Assembly: GCF_900102195.1 (NCBI RefSeq)
Contig: NZ_FNBE01000003.1
Span: 124,001 to 188,000 of the forward strand
Source of the DNA: Pseudonocardia oroxyli
Lineage (GTDB): Bacteria; Actinomycetota; Actinomycetes; Mycobacteriales; Pseudonocardiaceae
Length of the DNA stretch: 64,000 nt
Reading direction: 5' to 3'
The number at the start of each line of letters is the position of its first letter. The stretch's first letter is position 1. Below the pieces are notes generated by a model. The model was not told the DNA's origin and did no database searches. It worked only from the letters and a program-made list of their open reading frames with translations. Below, piece by piece: positions 1 to 8,254 of this stretch. The translations under genes were made by a program, and so were the position numbers.

Positions 1-788
1 ATCACCCTCCCCCGGACCCGGCTCGGACCACCCGTCAGGTGATCCATGTCTCGGGAGCGCGGCGGTCGGGAGACGACCGCCCCGCCCCTCAGATGTGGAT
101 CATGCCCATGCCCATGCTCATGCCCGACGTCCCGCCGGCCAGGTGATCCGCAGCTCGGGCGCCAGGCGGTCGACTCCCGACCACCCCGCTCCTCAGACGT
201 GGATCACCGTCCGCGAACCTGGAACCGACCCGCCCGCCCCATGATCCGCTCTTCGGGAGCGGGACGGTCGACTTCCGGCCACTCCGCTCCCCAGACGTGG
301 ATCACCGTCCGCGGACCCGGCACGGACCCGCCCGTCAGGTGATCCATGTCTCGGGAGCGGAGTGGCCGGAAGACGACCACCCCGCTCCTCAGACGTGGAT
401 CATGCTGTGCGGACCTGACCCGGACCCGCCCGTCACATGATCCATAGCCCGGGAGCGCGGCGGTCGACTCCCGACCGTCCCACTCCTGAGCAGTGGATCA
501 CACTCGCTGGGCGAGCCGCGGACCGCTCGGCACGTGATCCGTCGCTCGGGAGCGGGACGGTCGGCATCCGGCCGCTCCACTCCTCAGATGTGGATCACGC
601 CCTGCGCCACGTCCCGCCGACCCGCCCGCCACGTGATCCGCCGTTCGGGAGCCGAAGGGTCGCAGGTCGACCTGGACGCTCCCGAACCGTGGATCACGGA
701 GCGGGGCGGAGAAGGCTCGTGCCGATGATCCACTCTCCGGGAGGGGTGCGGTCGGGATGCGACCGTCGTGCTTCCTCCTCGCGGATCT
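1..788. repeat. Array A: eight 63-bp palindromic units in a ~98-bp tandem period
   Basis: Eight units, each 63 bp, start at 40, 144, 242, 340, 438, 535, 634 and 726. Each opens with TGATCC and closes with TGGATCA; the last has decayed to CGGATCT. Inside each are an arm with GGGAGCGG-like sequence and GGTCG, a short loop, and the complementary CGACC and CCGCTCC, so every unit can fold as a long hairpin. The spacers (mostly 34-36 bp) resemble one another and often end in GACCCGCCCGTCA, so the whole ~98 bp has been tandemly duplicated. Bases 1-4 are the end of a further unit, so the array continues to the left. No convincing gene lies here; the open frames are by-products of the repeat. Confidence 0.93.
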
Positions 789-793
789 CGTGA

Positions 794-809
794 GTTCGCG
801 ATCGCGAAC
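794..809. promoter_or_regulatory. 16-bp perfect palindrome upstream of the DUF559 gene
   Basis: GTTCGCGATCGCGAAC is a perfect inverted repeat 52 bp before the ATG at 862, just after the last unit of array A. Related half sites CGGATC (782) and GGATCCG (811) lie on either side. The downstream protein has an N-terminal helix-turn-helix of the AbiEi antitoxin type, and such proteins commonly repress their own promoter through inverted repeats, so an autoregulatory operator is a reasonable inference. No clear -35/-10 pair was recognised. Confidence 0.4.
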
Positions 810-861
810 GGGATCCGCGGAATCGACACGAGGGTGAGGTGGGGCGGCGAGGCTGCCCCTC

Positions 862-1746
862 ATGGCCTCCACCCCACTCGCCCGTCTCCTCACCCGTCAG
901 GACGGACTGATCACCCTCGCGCAGGCAGCCGAGCTCGGGCTCTCACGCCGGTCCGTCGGACGGCGCGTCGAGGCGGGCGTGTGGACCCGGGTCGCGCCGC
1001 GCGTCCATCTCGTGCACGGCGACCGCTCGGCTCCCGCGGTCCGTGTCCGGACCGCCTCGCTCTGGAGCGACGGCGTGGTGTCCGGCATGGCGGCGGCGTG
1101 GGTTCACGATCTCGCCGACCGCCCCGGCCCACTCGTCGACGTGACCGTGCCCCGACGGCGTCGCCCCGGCCGCGTCGAGGGTGTGCGGGTGCGGCGTCGG
1201 GACCTCGATCCACTCGACGTCACGCGGCGCCGGGGTATGGCCGTACTCGCCGTCCCGCTCGCGGTGCTGGAGGTCGCGACCGCCCTCCCGGACGGCGACA
1301 CGTTGCTGGACAGCGCGCTGCGGCGTCGGGTCCGCTTCGACGACCTGCTCTCCGCGTACCGACGCGCGATGGGGTCGACCGGGTCGGCCCGGATGCGCGA
1401 GCTCGTGGTCGCCGCGGCCGACCGCGCGGACTCGCGGCTGGAGCGCATGCTGTTCCAGCTGATGCGTGCGGCGGGCATCGGCGGGTGGACCCGTAACGTC
1501 CCCTTCCGCGGCTGGTTCCTCGACATCGCGTTCCTCGAGGCGCGGCTCGTGATCGAGACCGACGGCTGGGCATGGCACGTCGAGCCCGATCGCTTCCAGG
1601 AGGACCGCCGCAAGCAGAACGCCCTGGTCGACGCGGGCTGGCGGATCCTGCGCTTCACCTGGAAGGACGTCACCACCGAGCCCGGCGCGGTCGTCGCTCG
1701 GATCCGCCGTGCCCTCGCCACACCCCCCACGCAGGCCGCTGGATGA
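862..1746 (+). CDS. AbiEi-type HTH + DUF559 (Vsr/PD-(D/E)XK-like nuclease fold) protein
   Basis: 294 aa. Residues about 5-55 match the N-terminal winged helix found in type IV antitoxins of the AbiEi group. Residues about 190-285 form a DUF559 domain related to Vsr-type endonucleases: E194, then LDIAF with D221, IETDG with E232, the FQEDRRKQN block (245-253), and GWRILRFTW (259-267). D221 and E232 are the expected metal ligands. Such proteins are common, often orphan, genes in actinobacteria and their role is unknown. This one stands alone between two arrays of 63-bp palindromes, and its TGA stop (1744-1746) is the first three bases of the first unit of array B. No partner toxin gene is adjacent. 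The ATG at 862 is the earliest start that keeps the whole HTH domain; no strong Shine-Dalgarno precedes it. Confidence 0.82.
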   Translation: MASTPLARLLTRQDGLITLAQAAELGLSRRSVGRRVEAGVWTRVAPRVHLVHGDRSAPAVRVRTASLWSDGVVSGMAAAWVHDLADRPGPLVDVTVPRRRRPGRVEGVRVRRRDLDPLDVTRRRGMAVLAVPLAVLEVATALPDGDTLLDSALRRRVRFDDLLSAYRRAMGSTGSARMRELVVAAADRADSRLERMLFQLMRAAGIGGWTRNVPFRGWFLDIAFLEARLVIETDGWAWHVEPDRFQEDRRKQNALVDAGWRILRFTWKDVTTEPGAVVARIRRALATPPTQAAG

Positions 1747-2462
1747 TCCACCGTCCGGGCGCAACGCGGTCGTGGTTGGACCGCGCTCCTCCCGAAGAGT
1801 GGATCACCTAACCCCGGCCGAGCGAACCCGCTCGTTGATCCGAGATCGGGGAGCAGGTCGGTCGCTCAGCGACCGCTCTGCTCCCCACGGGTGGATCATC
1901 GCGGCACCTGGGCACCCGGAGCCGAACCGGGGCATGATCCGCAATCCCGGAGCACAGCGGTCGCCACACGACCGCACCACTCCTCGCAGGTGGATCATGC
2001 AATGCGGCCGTGCAGGGCAGCCCGCGCGATCAGTGACGGGGCGCAGCGGGCCTGTAGGCGACCACCCCTCACGAGTGGATCATCACAGGCTGCCAACCCC
2101 ACCGGCCGCGACCAGCGGATGATCCATTATCGGGGAGCCGAGCGGCCTGTCAGCGACCCGGCCACTCCAGACGAGTGGATCACTAAACCCGGCTGTGCGG
2201 GCCTGCGCGCTGATCAACGTCTGGGGAGCAGGGAGGTCGATCGGCGACCGCCCCACTCCCCACGAGTGGATCATCACAGGCTACTGGCCGCACGGCCGCG
2301 ACCAGTGCAGATCCACCATCGGGGAGCGGAGCAGTCTGTCAGCGACCGCCTCACTCCCCACAAGTGGATCACCACGAGCTCGCTGCCACCGGACGCACAT
2401 GATCCACGAACGAGGAGCGGAGCGGTCGAGAGCCGACCGCCTCGCTCCCCGCCCGCGGATCA
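1744..2462. repeat. Array B: eight more palindromic units with alternating spacer lengths
   Basis: Units start at 1744, 1836, 1935, about 2027, 2120, 2211, 2309 and 2400. All are 63 bp except the fourth, a degraded 56-bp copy. They share the TGATCC...TGGATCA ends and inner stem of array A, but the loop usually carries CAGCGACC. Spacers alternate between about 29 bp and 35-37 bp. The long spacers at 2083 and 2274 share TCACAGGCT and GGCCGCGACCAG, giving a higher-order period of about 190 bp. The unit at 1836 keeps pairing with GAGCAG opposite CTGCTC where other units have GAGCGG opposite CCGCTC, a paired change that supports a folded form. Confidence 0.93.
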
Positions 2463-2490
2463 TCGCCGGGCGGACCGTCCCCGGACAAGC

Positions 2491-2550
2491 CGTCACCGAG
2501 CAGACCGTCACCGAGCAGACCGTCACCGAGCAGACCGTCACCAGGCAGAC
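2491..2550. repeat. 15-bp tandem repeat, four copies
   Basis: CGTCACCGAGCAGAC is repeated head to tail at 2491, 2506 and 2521, with a variant at 2536. It lies between array B and the 3' end of the hydrolase gene. No credible gene covers it, and replication slippage is the simplest origin. Confidence 0.9.
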
Positions 2551-2586
2551 CGCTACCCGGCGAACCGCCGCCCGGGCCGACCGTTG

Positions 2587-3945
2587 CTAGGAGGCCAGCC
2601 AGTCGAGGGCTACGGCGGCGGTCCAGGACTGCATCGCCGAACCGAGGGCTTCGCCGGTCACGGGGTGGAAGTACTCCGCGAAGCCGACGTGCCGCAGCGA
2701 GTCCAGGCTCGCCTCACGCAGGGCGTCCGCGCGGACGAGGTCGCCGCCGTCTCGCAGGCCGCGCCAGTAGAGCCAGTTGACGATCGGCCAGACCGGGCCG
2801 CGCCAGTAGTTGCGCGGGTCGAAGCACTCCTCCAGCGGGCTGGTGCTCGGGACCATGGCCCAGCGCAGGTCCGGGTGGCCGGCGAAGGCCTCGGAGTCGA
2901 GGTTCTTCAGGGCCCGGTCGCGGTCGCCGCTCTCGGCGTCGAGCAGCGGGCAGAGGCCCGCGAAGGTGCGGATCTCGACCGGGGTGCCGGTGCCCAGGTC
3001 CAGGTCGTAGGCCAGGCCGGTCTCGGTGTCCACGGTGGACGCGATGCCGGATCGCCCGCGGGCGATCCAGGACTCGATCTCGGCGCGGGCCGAGGAGGTG
3101 GCACCCACCGCGTCCGCCAGCCCGAGCAGCGCCTGGTTGGCCATGACGAGCACGGACGTCAGGAACACGTCCTTGACCAGGAAGGGGTAGGAGCGGTGGA
3201 TCGCGGCGTCGTCGTAGCGGTGGCGCTTGAGCAGCTCGAGCAGCCAGAGGAAGCGGTCGTACGCGTCGTTCGACGGGCGCTGGCCCGCGTCCGCCACGTG
3301 GGACAGGTCCCGGCGGACGTAGGCGGGCACGTCCCCGACCTCGAGCCGCTCCAGCACCGCGTCCCATCGCGGGGAGTTGTCGATGCCCTCCCACGGGTGG
3401 TACGTCGTGACGAGCCCGGAGCCGGAGGGGTCGCGGTGCTCGGCCAGGTAGCGGTGCCAGGCCATCAGCTTCGGGAACAGGGTGCGGATCTCCGCGCGGA
3501 CGTCCGCCTCGGCCTCGGTCCCGGCGGCGACCTCCCAGATCCGCGCCACGGCGATCGCGTGCACGGGCGGCTGGCAGATCCCGCTGGTCTCGGCGACGCC
3601 GACCGGCGCGTCCGGGGACACCTCGACCGCCCACCGGGCGGGGTCCGGGAAGTACGAGTCCGGGCCCGCGAGCGGGTTGAACACGATCTGCGGGACCATG
3701 CCGTTCGCCCACTGGGCCTCGAACAGCCGCTGCTGCTCGGTCATCGCCCGGCGCACGTCGACCTGCGCCCACCCGATCGCGACGAAGGCGCTGTCCCAGC
3801 TCCACTGGTGCGGGTACAGCAGCGGGGCGGCCTTGGTCCAGCCGCCCATGTCGTTGGCGCGCAACACGTCCGCGGCGAGGTCGCCGAGGGCGGTGTCCGT
3901 GAGGGTGGTTCCGTGCGACGTGGGGTGGCCGGTCTCCGTACTCAC
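2587..3945 (-). CDS. ggH: GH63-family glucosylglycerate/mannosylglycerate hydrolase
   Basis: 452 aa (alpha/alpha)6-barrel enzyme resembling mycobacterial glucosylglycerate hydrolase and bacterial mannosylglycerate hydrolases, which split glycosylglycerate solutes into sugar and glycerate. Visible family blocks are YPHQWSWDSAF near residue 45, the WEGIDNSPRWD block near 215 and DPRNYWRGPVWPIVNWLYW near 370. GTG start at 3945, preceded on the coding strand by AAGGAAG. No signal peptide, so cytoplasmic. It lies 247 bp downstream of a sugar ABC importer on the same strand, which suggests that the importer brings in the substrate. The family is clear; the exact sugar is not. Confidence 0.82.
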   Translation of the reverse strand: MSTETGHPTSHGTTLTDTALGDLAADVLRANDMGGWTKAAPLLYPHQWSWDSAFVAIGWAQVDVRRAMTEQQRLFEAQWANGMVPQIVFNPLAGPDSYFPDPARWAVEVSPDAPVGVAETSGICQPPVHAIAVARIWEVAAGTEAEADVRAEIRTLFPKLMAWHRYLAEHRDPSGSGLVTTYHPWEGIDNSPRWDAVLERLEVGDVPAYVRRDLSHVADAGQRPSNDAYDRFLWLLELLKRHRYDDAAIHRSYPFLVKDVFLTSVLVMANQALLGLADAVGATSSARAEIESWIARGRSGIASTVDTETGLAYDLDLGTGTPVEIRTFAGLCPLLDAESGDRDRALKNLDSEAFAGHPDLRWAMVPSTSPLEECFDPRNYWRGPVWPIVNWLYWRGLRDGGDLVRADALREASLDSLRHVGFAEYFHPVTGEALGSAMQSWTAAVALDWLAS

Positions 3946-4192
3946 GGGATGCGCTTCCTTCCGACGTTTGGCAACGCCCTATCGGTTCACGAGGTACTTA
4001 ACTCCACAGTAACAACGAGTGAGTTCGATCTCAACCACCCGCTGCGAGCTTCATCGGGATCGACGAAGGCCCGTTACGCCGGACAGCCGAGTCACCGGAC
4101 GGACCGGGACCGACCGGACCGGGGTCGGCACGGCGGGATGGACCCGCCGCCCGGCCGACCGCGCTCCACAGCAGACAGAGCGATCACGCAGA
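3946..4192. other. Spacer between the importer operon and the hydrolase gene
   Basis: A 247-bp gap with no gene. The part next to the hydrolase is less GC-rich than its surroundings (3961-4060) and is a plausible separate promoter for it on the minus strand. The rest holds short GACCGG-type direct repeats. No terminator hairpin stood out. Confidence 0.4.
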
Positions 4193-5203
4193 TCAGCCCG
4201 CGAGTGCACGCTCCGTGTCGGCGTCGAACCAGCGGATCCGCTCGGGCGCGACGGACAGCCACACGTCCGCCCCGTCGCCCGCCGGGAAGTCCGTGGGCGT
4301 GAGGATCTTCACGTCCTGCTCCCCCGCCGCCACGGTGACCAGCAGCTGCGACCCCAGCGGCTCGACGAGCCGGACCCGGCCGGCCAGCGCCCCCGCCCGC
4401 TCCGTCGTGGAGGCCTCGATGTTCTCGGCCCGGATCCCGGCCACGCCGCGGCCGCCGAAGACCTCACCGGGCAGCATGTTCATCGGCGGCGTGCCGAGGA
4501 AGCCGCCGACGAAGCGGTCGACCGGGCGGTCGTAGACCTCCATGGGCGTGCCGCACTGCACGATCTCCCCAGCCCGCATGACGGCGACGCGGTCCCCCAG
4601 CGACAGCGCCTCCACCTGGTCGTGGGTCACGTAGACGATGGTGGTGTGCAGCTCCTTGGCCAACGCCTTGAGCTCGGACCGGAAGGACAGCCGCAGCAGG
4701 GCGTCCAGGTTGGACAGCGGCTCGTCCATGAGCAGGACCGACGGCCGGACGGCGACCGCCCTGGCCACCGCGACGCGTTGGCGCTGCCCCCCGGACAGGG
4801 CGCTCGGGTAGCGGTCGAGGTAGTCGCCGAGCTGGACGAGCCCGGCGGCGTAGCGCACCGCCGCGTCGACGTCGGCGCGGGGCTCCTTGCGCATCCGCAG
4901 CCCGAACCCGATGTTCTCGGCCACCGTGAGGTGCGGGAACACGGCGTAGCCCTGGAAGACCATGGCGAGGTCGCGGCGGCGCGGCGGCAGCGCCGTGACG
5001 TCCCGGTCCCCGAGGTGGACGGTGCCCGTATCCGGGGTCTCCAGGCCCGCGATCGCGCGGAGCAGGGTCGTCTTCCCGCAGCCGGACGGTCCGAGCAGGA
5101 CGAAGAACTCGCCGTCCTCGACGGTGACGCTCACGTCCTTCACCGCCGGTGCGGCGCCGCGCGCATAGCGCTTGGTCAGCCCGGAGATCCTGATGTCCGA
5201 CAA
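4193..5203 (-). CDS. Carbohydrate ABC importer ATPase (UgpC/MsmK type)
   Basis: 336 aa. It energises the importer formed with the two permeases upstream in the operon. Walker A GPSGCGKTT (about 38-46), Q-loop VFQGYAVFP, signature LSGGQRQRV, Walker B VLLMDEP and switch His in VTHDQ are all present, followed by a C-terminal TOBE-like regulatory domain. The most upstream in-frame start is TTG at 5203, 10 bp after the stop of the inner permease gene. A rare start codon at a translationally linked junction is plausible, and a later start would cut into the first beta strand. Confidence 0.9.
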   Translation of the reverse strand: MSDIRISGLTKRYARGAAPAVKDVSVTVEDGEFFVLLGPSGCGKTTLLRAIAGLETPDTGTVHLGDRDVTALPPRRRDLAMVFQGYAVFPHLTVAENIGFGLRMRKEPRADVDAAVRYAAGLVQLGDYLDRYPSALSGGQRQRVAVARAVAVRPSVLLMDEPLSNLDALLRLSFRSELKALAKELHTTIVYVTHDQVEALSLGDRVAVMRAGEIVQCGTPMEVYDRPVDRFVGGFLGTPPMNMLPGEVFGGRGVAGIRAENIEASTTERAGALAGRVRLVEPLGSQLLVTVAAGEQDVKILTPTDFPAGDGADVWLSVAPERIRWFDADTERALAG

Positions 5204-5213
5204 CGGGTTCCCC

Positions 5214-6008
5214 TTACCGCAAGGTGGGTCCGCCGACGCCGACGAGGCGCCTGCGGATCAGCAGGATGAACAGGAAGGCGGGCGCCAGCAGGAACAGCGC
5301 GCCCGCGTAGCGGAACGGCAGCGGCGCCTGGGTGAGTCCGGTGAGGACGAACACCGGCAGCGTCGGCTCCTGGAGGGTGAGGATCGAGGCGGCGAACACC
5401 TCGTTGTAGGACAGCAGCACCGCGAACGTGCCCGCCGCGGCCAGGCCGGGGGCGGCGTTGGGGACCACCGCCCGGCGGAACGCGCCGAACCGGGAGCAGC
5501 CGAAGATCTGCGCGGCCTCCTCGATGTCCACGGGGACACCCGCGAACACCCCCGCCACCATCAGCACCACGAACGGCAGCGCCAGCGCGGTGTGCATGAA
5601 CGCGACGCCCCACACCGAGTCGTAGATCCCCCACTGCAGGAAGAACACGGCGAGCGGGATCGACAGCACGACGACGGGGAACGCGCGGGTGGCCAGGACG
5701 GTCAGGCGGTAGGCCGAGGCGCCCGGGAACACGAAGCGCGCCAAGGCGTATCCGGCGGGGGCGGCGAGCAGGAGCGTGAGCACCCCCGTGATCAGTGCGA
5801 CGACCACACTGGACAGCAGTGCCTGCGGCACCCCGGCGGACGTCACGAAGAACCGCATCGACTCCAGCGACCAGTCCGGCCAGGGCGCGAGCGGATACGT
5901 GTAGACCGAGTCCGCCGTGGAGAACGCGCCGACGACCACGAACCAGATCGGCACCAGGATCCACCCGGCGAGCAGGGCGGCGCCGCCGTACCCGAGCACC
6001 CGCCTCAT
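5214..6008 (-). CDS. Carbohydrate ABC importer permease (MalG/UgpE type)
   Basis: 264 aa, six predicted membrane segments. The EAA loop contacting the ATPase reads EEAAQIFGCSRFGAFRRAVVP near residues 170-190. The ATG at 6006-6008 overlaps the stop of the preceding permease gene (ATGA), showing tight coupling. A longer in-frame reading upstream would run through the other permease gene and is not used. Confidence 0.9.
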   Translation of the reverse strand: MRRVLGYGGAALLAGWILVPIWFVVVGAFSTADSVYTYPLAPWPDWSLESMRFFVTSAGVPQALLSSVVVALITGVLTLLLAAPAGYALARFVFPGASAYRLTVLATRAFPVVVLSIPLAVFFLQWGIYDSVWGVAFMHTALALPFVVLMVAGVFAGVPVDIEEAAQIFGCSRFGAFRRAVVPNAAPGLAAAGTFAVLLSYNEVFAASILTLQEPTLPVFVLTGLTQAPLPFRYAGALFLLAPAFLFILLIRRRLVGVGGPTLR

Positions 6009-6871
6009 TCGCCGCGCTCCCTGCGCGCGGGGAGGGCGGCGAGGACCAGCCCCACCGCCACCAGCGAGACGACGAGGATGACGAGCCCGTAGGCGGAGGC
6101 CAGATGGGCGTCCTGGAACTCGGTGTAGGCGCGGTTGGCCTGGGTGGCGAGCGTGTCGGTCGCGGTGCCGCCCAACGCGATCACGGTCGCGAACACCTCG
6201 AACGCCAGCACCACGCGCACGATCATCGCCGTGCGGATCGTCGGGCGCAGCAGCGGGAGGACGACGTGGCGCATCCGCTGCCAGGGCCCGGCGTGGAAGA
6301 CGTCCGCGGCCTCCAGGTAGTCCTTCGGGATCTGCCGGAGCCCGCCGACGAGGATGATCACCAGCAACGACGTCGACCGCCAGGCCTCCGCGACCACGAT
6401 CGTGCCGATCACCCGCCACGGCTCCCGGTAGTCCAGCCAGATCACCGGCCGGTCGATCAGCCCGACGCCCTGCAGGACGGTGTTCAGCCAGCCCTGCTCC
6501 ACGAAGATCGAGTACCACAGGATGCCCGCGCCGAGCTCGGAGACGCCCAGCGGCAGCAGGAAGACGTAGAGCCAGAAGCCCCGGCCGCGCAGCCGCCCCG
6601 TGATGATCATCGACATCGCCAGGGCCAGCGCGAGCTGGATCGGGAGCAGGACCACGAGCAGGATCAGGGTCGTCCAGACGGCGGGCCAGAACCGGTCGTC
6701 GGAGACCATGGCGGACAGCGACGTGAGGCCCCACTCCCCCGTCGTGCTGGTGAAGGCCAGCCCGAACGCCTGCACCATCGGGGAGGCGAAGAAGATCACC
6801 AGGTACGCGACGCTCGGCAGGAGCAGCAGATAGGGCAGGGCCGCCGACGGCCGCGGCGAGCTAACCGACAC
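6005..6871 (-). CDS. Carbohydrate ABC importer permease (MalF/UgpA type)
   Basis: 288 aa, about six membrane segments. The first is near residues 15-35 and the EAA motif reads LEAADVFHAGPWQRMRHVVLP. Chosen start: GTG at 6871, giving MSVSSPRPSAALPYLL; it overlaps the end of the lipoprotein gene by a few bases. An ATG at 6934 would add a proline/arginine-rich stretch inside the upstream gene and is less likely. The protein pairs with the permease encoded immediately downstream. Confidence 0.88.
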   Translation of the reverse strand: MSVSSPRPSAALPYLLLLPSVAYLVIFFASPMVQAFGLAFTSTTGEWGLTSLSAMVSDDRFWPAVWTTLILLVVLLPIQLALALAMSMIITGRLRGRGFWLYVFLLPLGVSELGAGILWYSIFVEQGWLNTVLQGVGLIDRPVIWLDYREPWRVIGTIVVAEAWRSTSLLVIILVGGLRQIPKDYLEAADVFHAGPWQRMRHVVLPLLRPTIRTAMIVRVVLAFEVFATVIALGGTATDTLATQANRAYTEFQDAHLASAYGLVILVVSLVAVGLVLAALPARRERGE

Positions 6872-8186
6872 GGCAGACCCCCTGGCCGAGCGGGTCGGGT
6901 GCCCAGCACGCGGCGCCCGCGGTGTCCAGCACACCCTGCAGCGCCACCGCCTGGTTCGCCAGCGTGTCGCGGATGTCGGCGCCGTCGAGCGCGATCGCGC
7001 GGAAGGTGTCGGTGAAGACCTTGTCGTAGGCGCCGCTCTGCCCGCCCAGGCCGACGGCCAGCGACGACGCCAGCGCCCCGGGCGTCTCGACCATGCGCTG
7101 CAGCGTCTGCGCCTCCTGCCCGACGCCCGGGGGCAGGCCGCCGGGGATGGAGTCCAGGCTCTGCGGCGGGAACCAGGCGACGGTCCGCACCGTCGTCGAG
7201 ACGCGGGCCGGGTCGGTCAGGTGCCGGATGAGGTCGATCGACGGCTGCGGGTCGGGGACGCTCGCGGGGATCGCCAGCCCGCCGAGCACGGGGAGGTAGC
7301 CGAGGCCGCGCGGGCCGGTGGGCGCGGGGAACGAGACGATGTCGTCCGGCCGGGTCTGCAGCGCGTCGACCAGCCGGACGGCGTGGTCCCAGGCGATCCA
7401 GACCTCGCCGGTGAGCAGCGGTTCCTGCATGAAGCCGTAGGTCACCGACTGCGGGTTGGTCGTCGCCCAGATCTCGCGCAGCCACTCCCACATCGGGACG
7501 GCGTCCGGGCCGGCGAACGTGGTGTTCACCCCGCCGGTGAAGCTCGGGTAGGCGTACCCCTGCAGGAACCGCTTGAGCAGGCCGCTCTCGCCCGCGGGCA
7601 GCCCGAACCGCGGCGAGCCGGTGGCCCGCTGCACCGCACGCGACCACTCCAGGACCTGGTCGTAGGTGAGGTTCTGGAGGTCGGCGCCCGGCGGCAGGAA
7701 CGGCAGCGCCTCGCGGCGGGCGGCCATGATGTAGCTCGCGGAGATCCACGGGACGAAGGCGTAGCGGCCGTCGACGCGGGCGAGGTCGAGGTACCGGGCG
7801 GTGAACCCGCGGTCGTCGAGGGACTCCACGACGTCCGTCATGTCGCGGAGCAGCCCCTCCGCGTGCAGGGTCGCGAGCTCGCCCTGCAGCGCGCCGACCA
7901 GTCCGAGGTTCGACGTCCCGGCCTGCGCCTCGGCCCGCACCCGGTCCAGCAGCTTCGTGACCGACGAGTCGGCGACGAACTGCACCTCCCGGTCGAACCC
8001 CGTGAGGATCTGACGGCGGACGGACTCGGCCTCCGCGGTCGTCGAGAGCTGGGTCGAGTAGAAGACGAGCGCGCCGGACCCGGTCCCGCCCGGCGCCCCG
8101 CTGGTGTCGAGGGCGCACCCGGAGAGCAGACCGAGGGCCGCCGTGCCGATCCCGAGCCGGAGCGCATCCCGCCGCGAGACCCCCAT
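6861..8186 (-). CDS. Carbohydrate ABC importer substrate-binding lipoprotein
   Basis: 441 aa. The N-terminus has a twin-arginine pair (SRRDALRLG), a hydrophobic stretch and a lipobox LLSGC with the acylated Cys near residue 24, so it is an exported, membrane-anchored family 1 type binding protein. It is first in the operon binding protein, permease, permease, ATPase, followed by the GH63 hydrolase. Ligand inferred only from context: a glycosylglycerate or related glucoside/mannoside. Confidence 0.87.
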   Translation of the reverse strand: MGVSRRDALRLGIGTAALGLLSGCALDTSGAPGGTGSGALVFYSTQLSTTAEAESVRRQILTGFDREVQFVADSSVTKLLDRVRAEAQAGTSNLGLVGALQGELATLHAEGLLRDMTDVVESLDDRGFTARYLDLARVDGRYAFVPWISASYIMAARREALPFLPPGADLQNLTYDQVLEWSRAVQRATGSPRFGLPAGESGLLKRFLQGYAYPSFTGGVNTTFAGPDAVPMWEWLREIWATTNPQSVTYGFMQEPLLTGEVWIAWDHAVRLVDALQTRPDDIVSFPAPTGPRGLGYLPVLGGLAIPASVPDPQPSIDLIRHLTDPARVSTTVRTVAWFPPQSLDSIPGGLPPGVGQEAQTLQRMVETPGALASSLAVGLGGQSGAYDKVFTDTFRAIALDGADIRDTLANQAVALQGVLDTAGAACWAPDPLGQGVCRVG

Positions 8187-8254
8187 GCGCGAACGCTATC
8201 CGGAGTGGATGGATCACGCAGAGCGAGAGTCGGCGGGGCGGGTCAGGCGGCGGG

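Noticed and set aside
1..788. CRISPR array
   Set aside because: Units are long self-complementary palindromes that vary between copies, spacers resemble one another, and no cas gene is near. A CRISPR has near-identical short repeats with unrelated spacers.
46..829. Arg/Pro-rich open frames on both strands of array A
   Set aside because: They span repeat units, differ in frame from unit to unit, lack ribosome sites and family similarity. High GC and the palindromes create them.
862..1746. Complete type IV toxin-antitoxin pair
   Set aside because: Only the antitoxin-like HTH domain is present; no AbiEii-type nucleotidyltransferase gene lies next to it.
1891..4302. 803-residue open frame across array B and the hydrolase gene
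   Set aside because: It is antisense to a well-recognised GH63 gene; long antisense frames are expected at this GC content.
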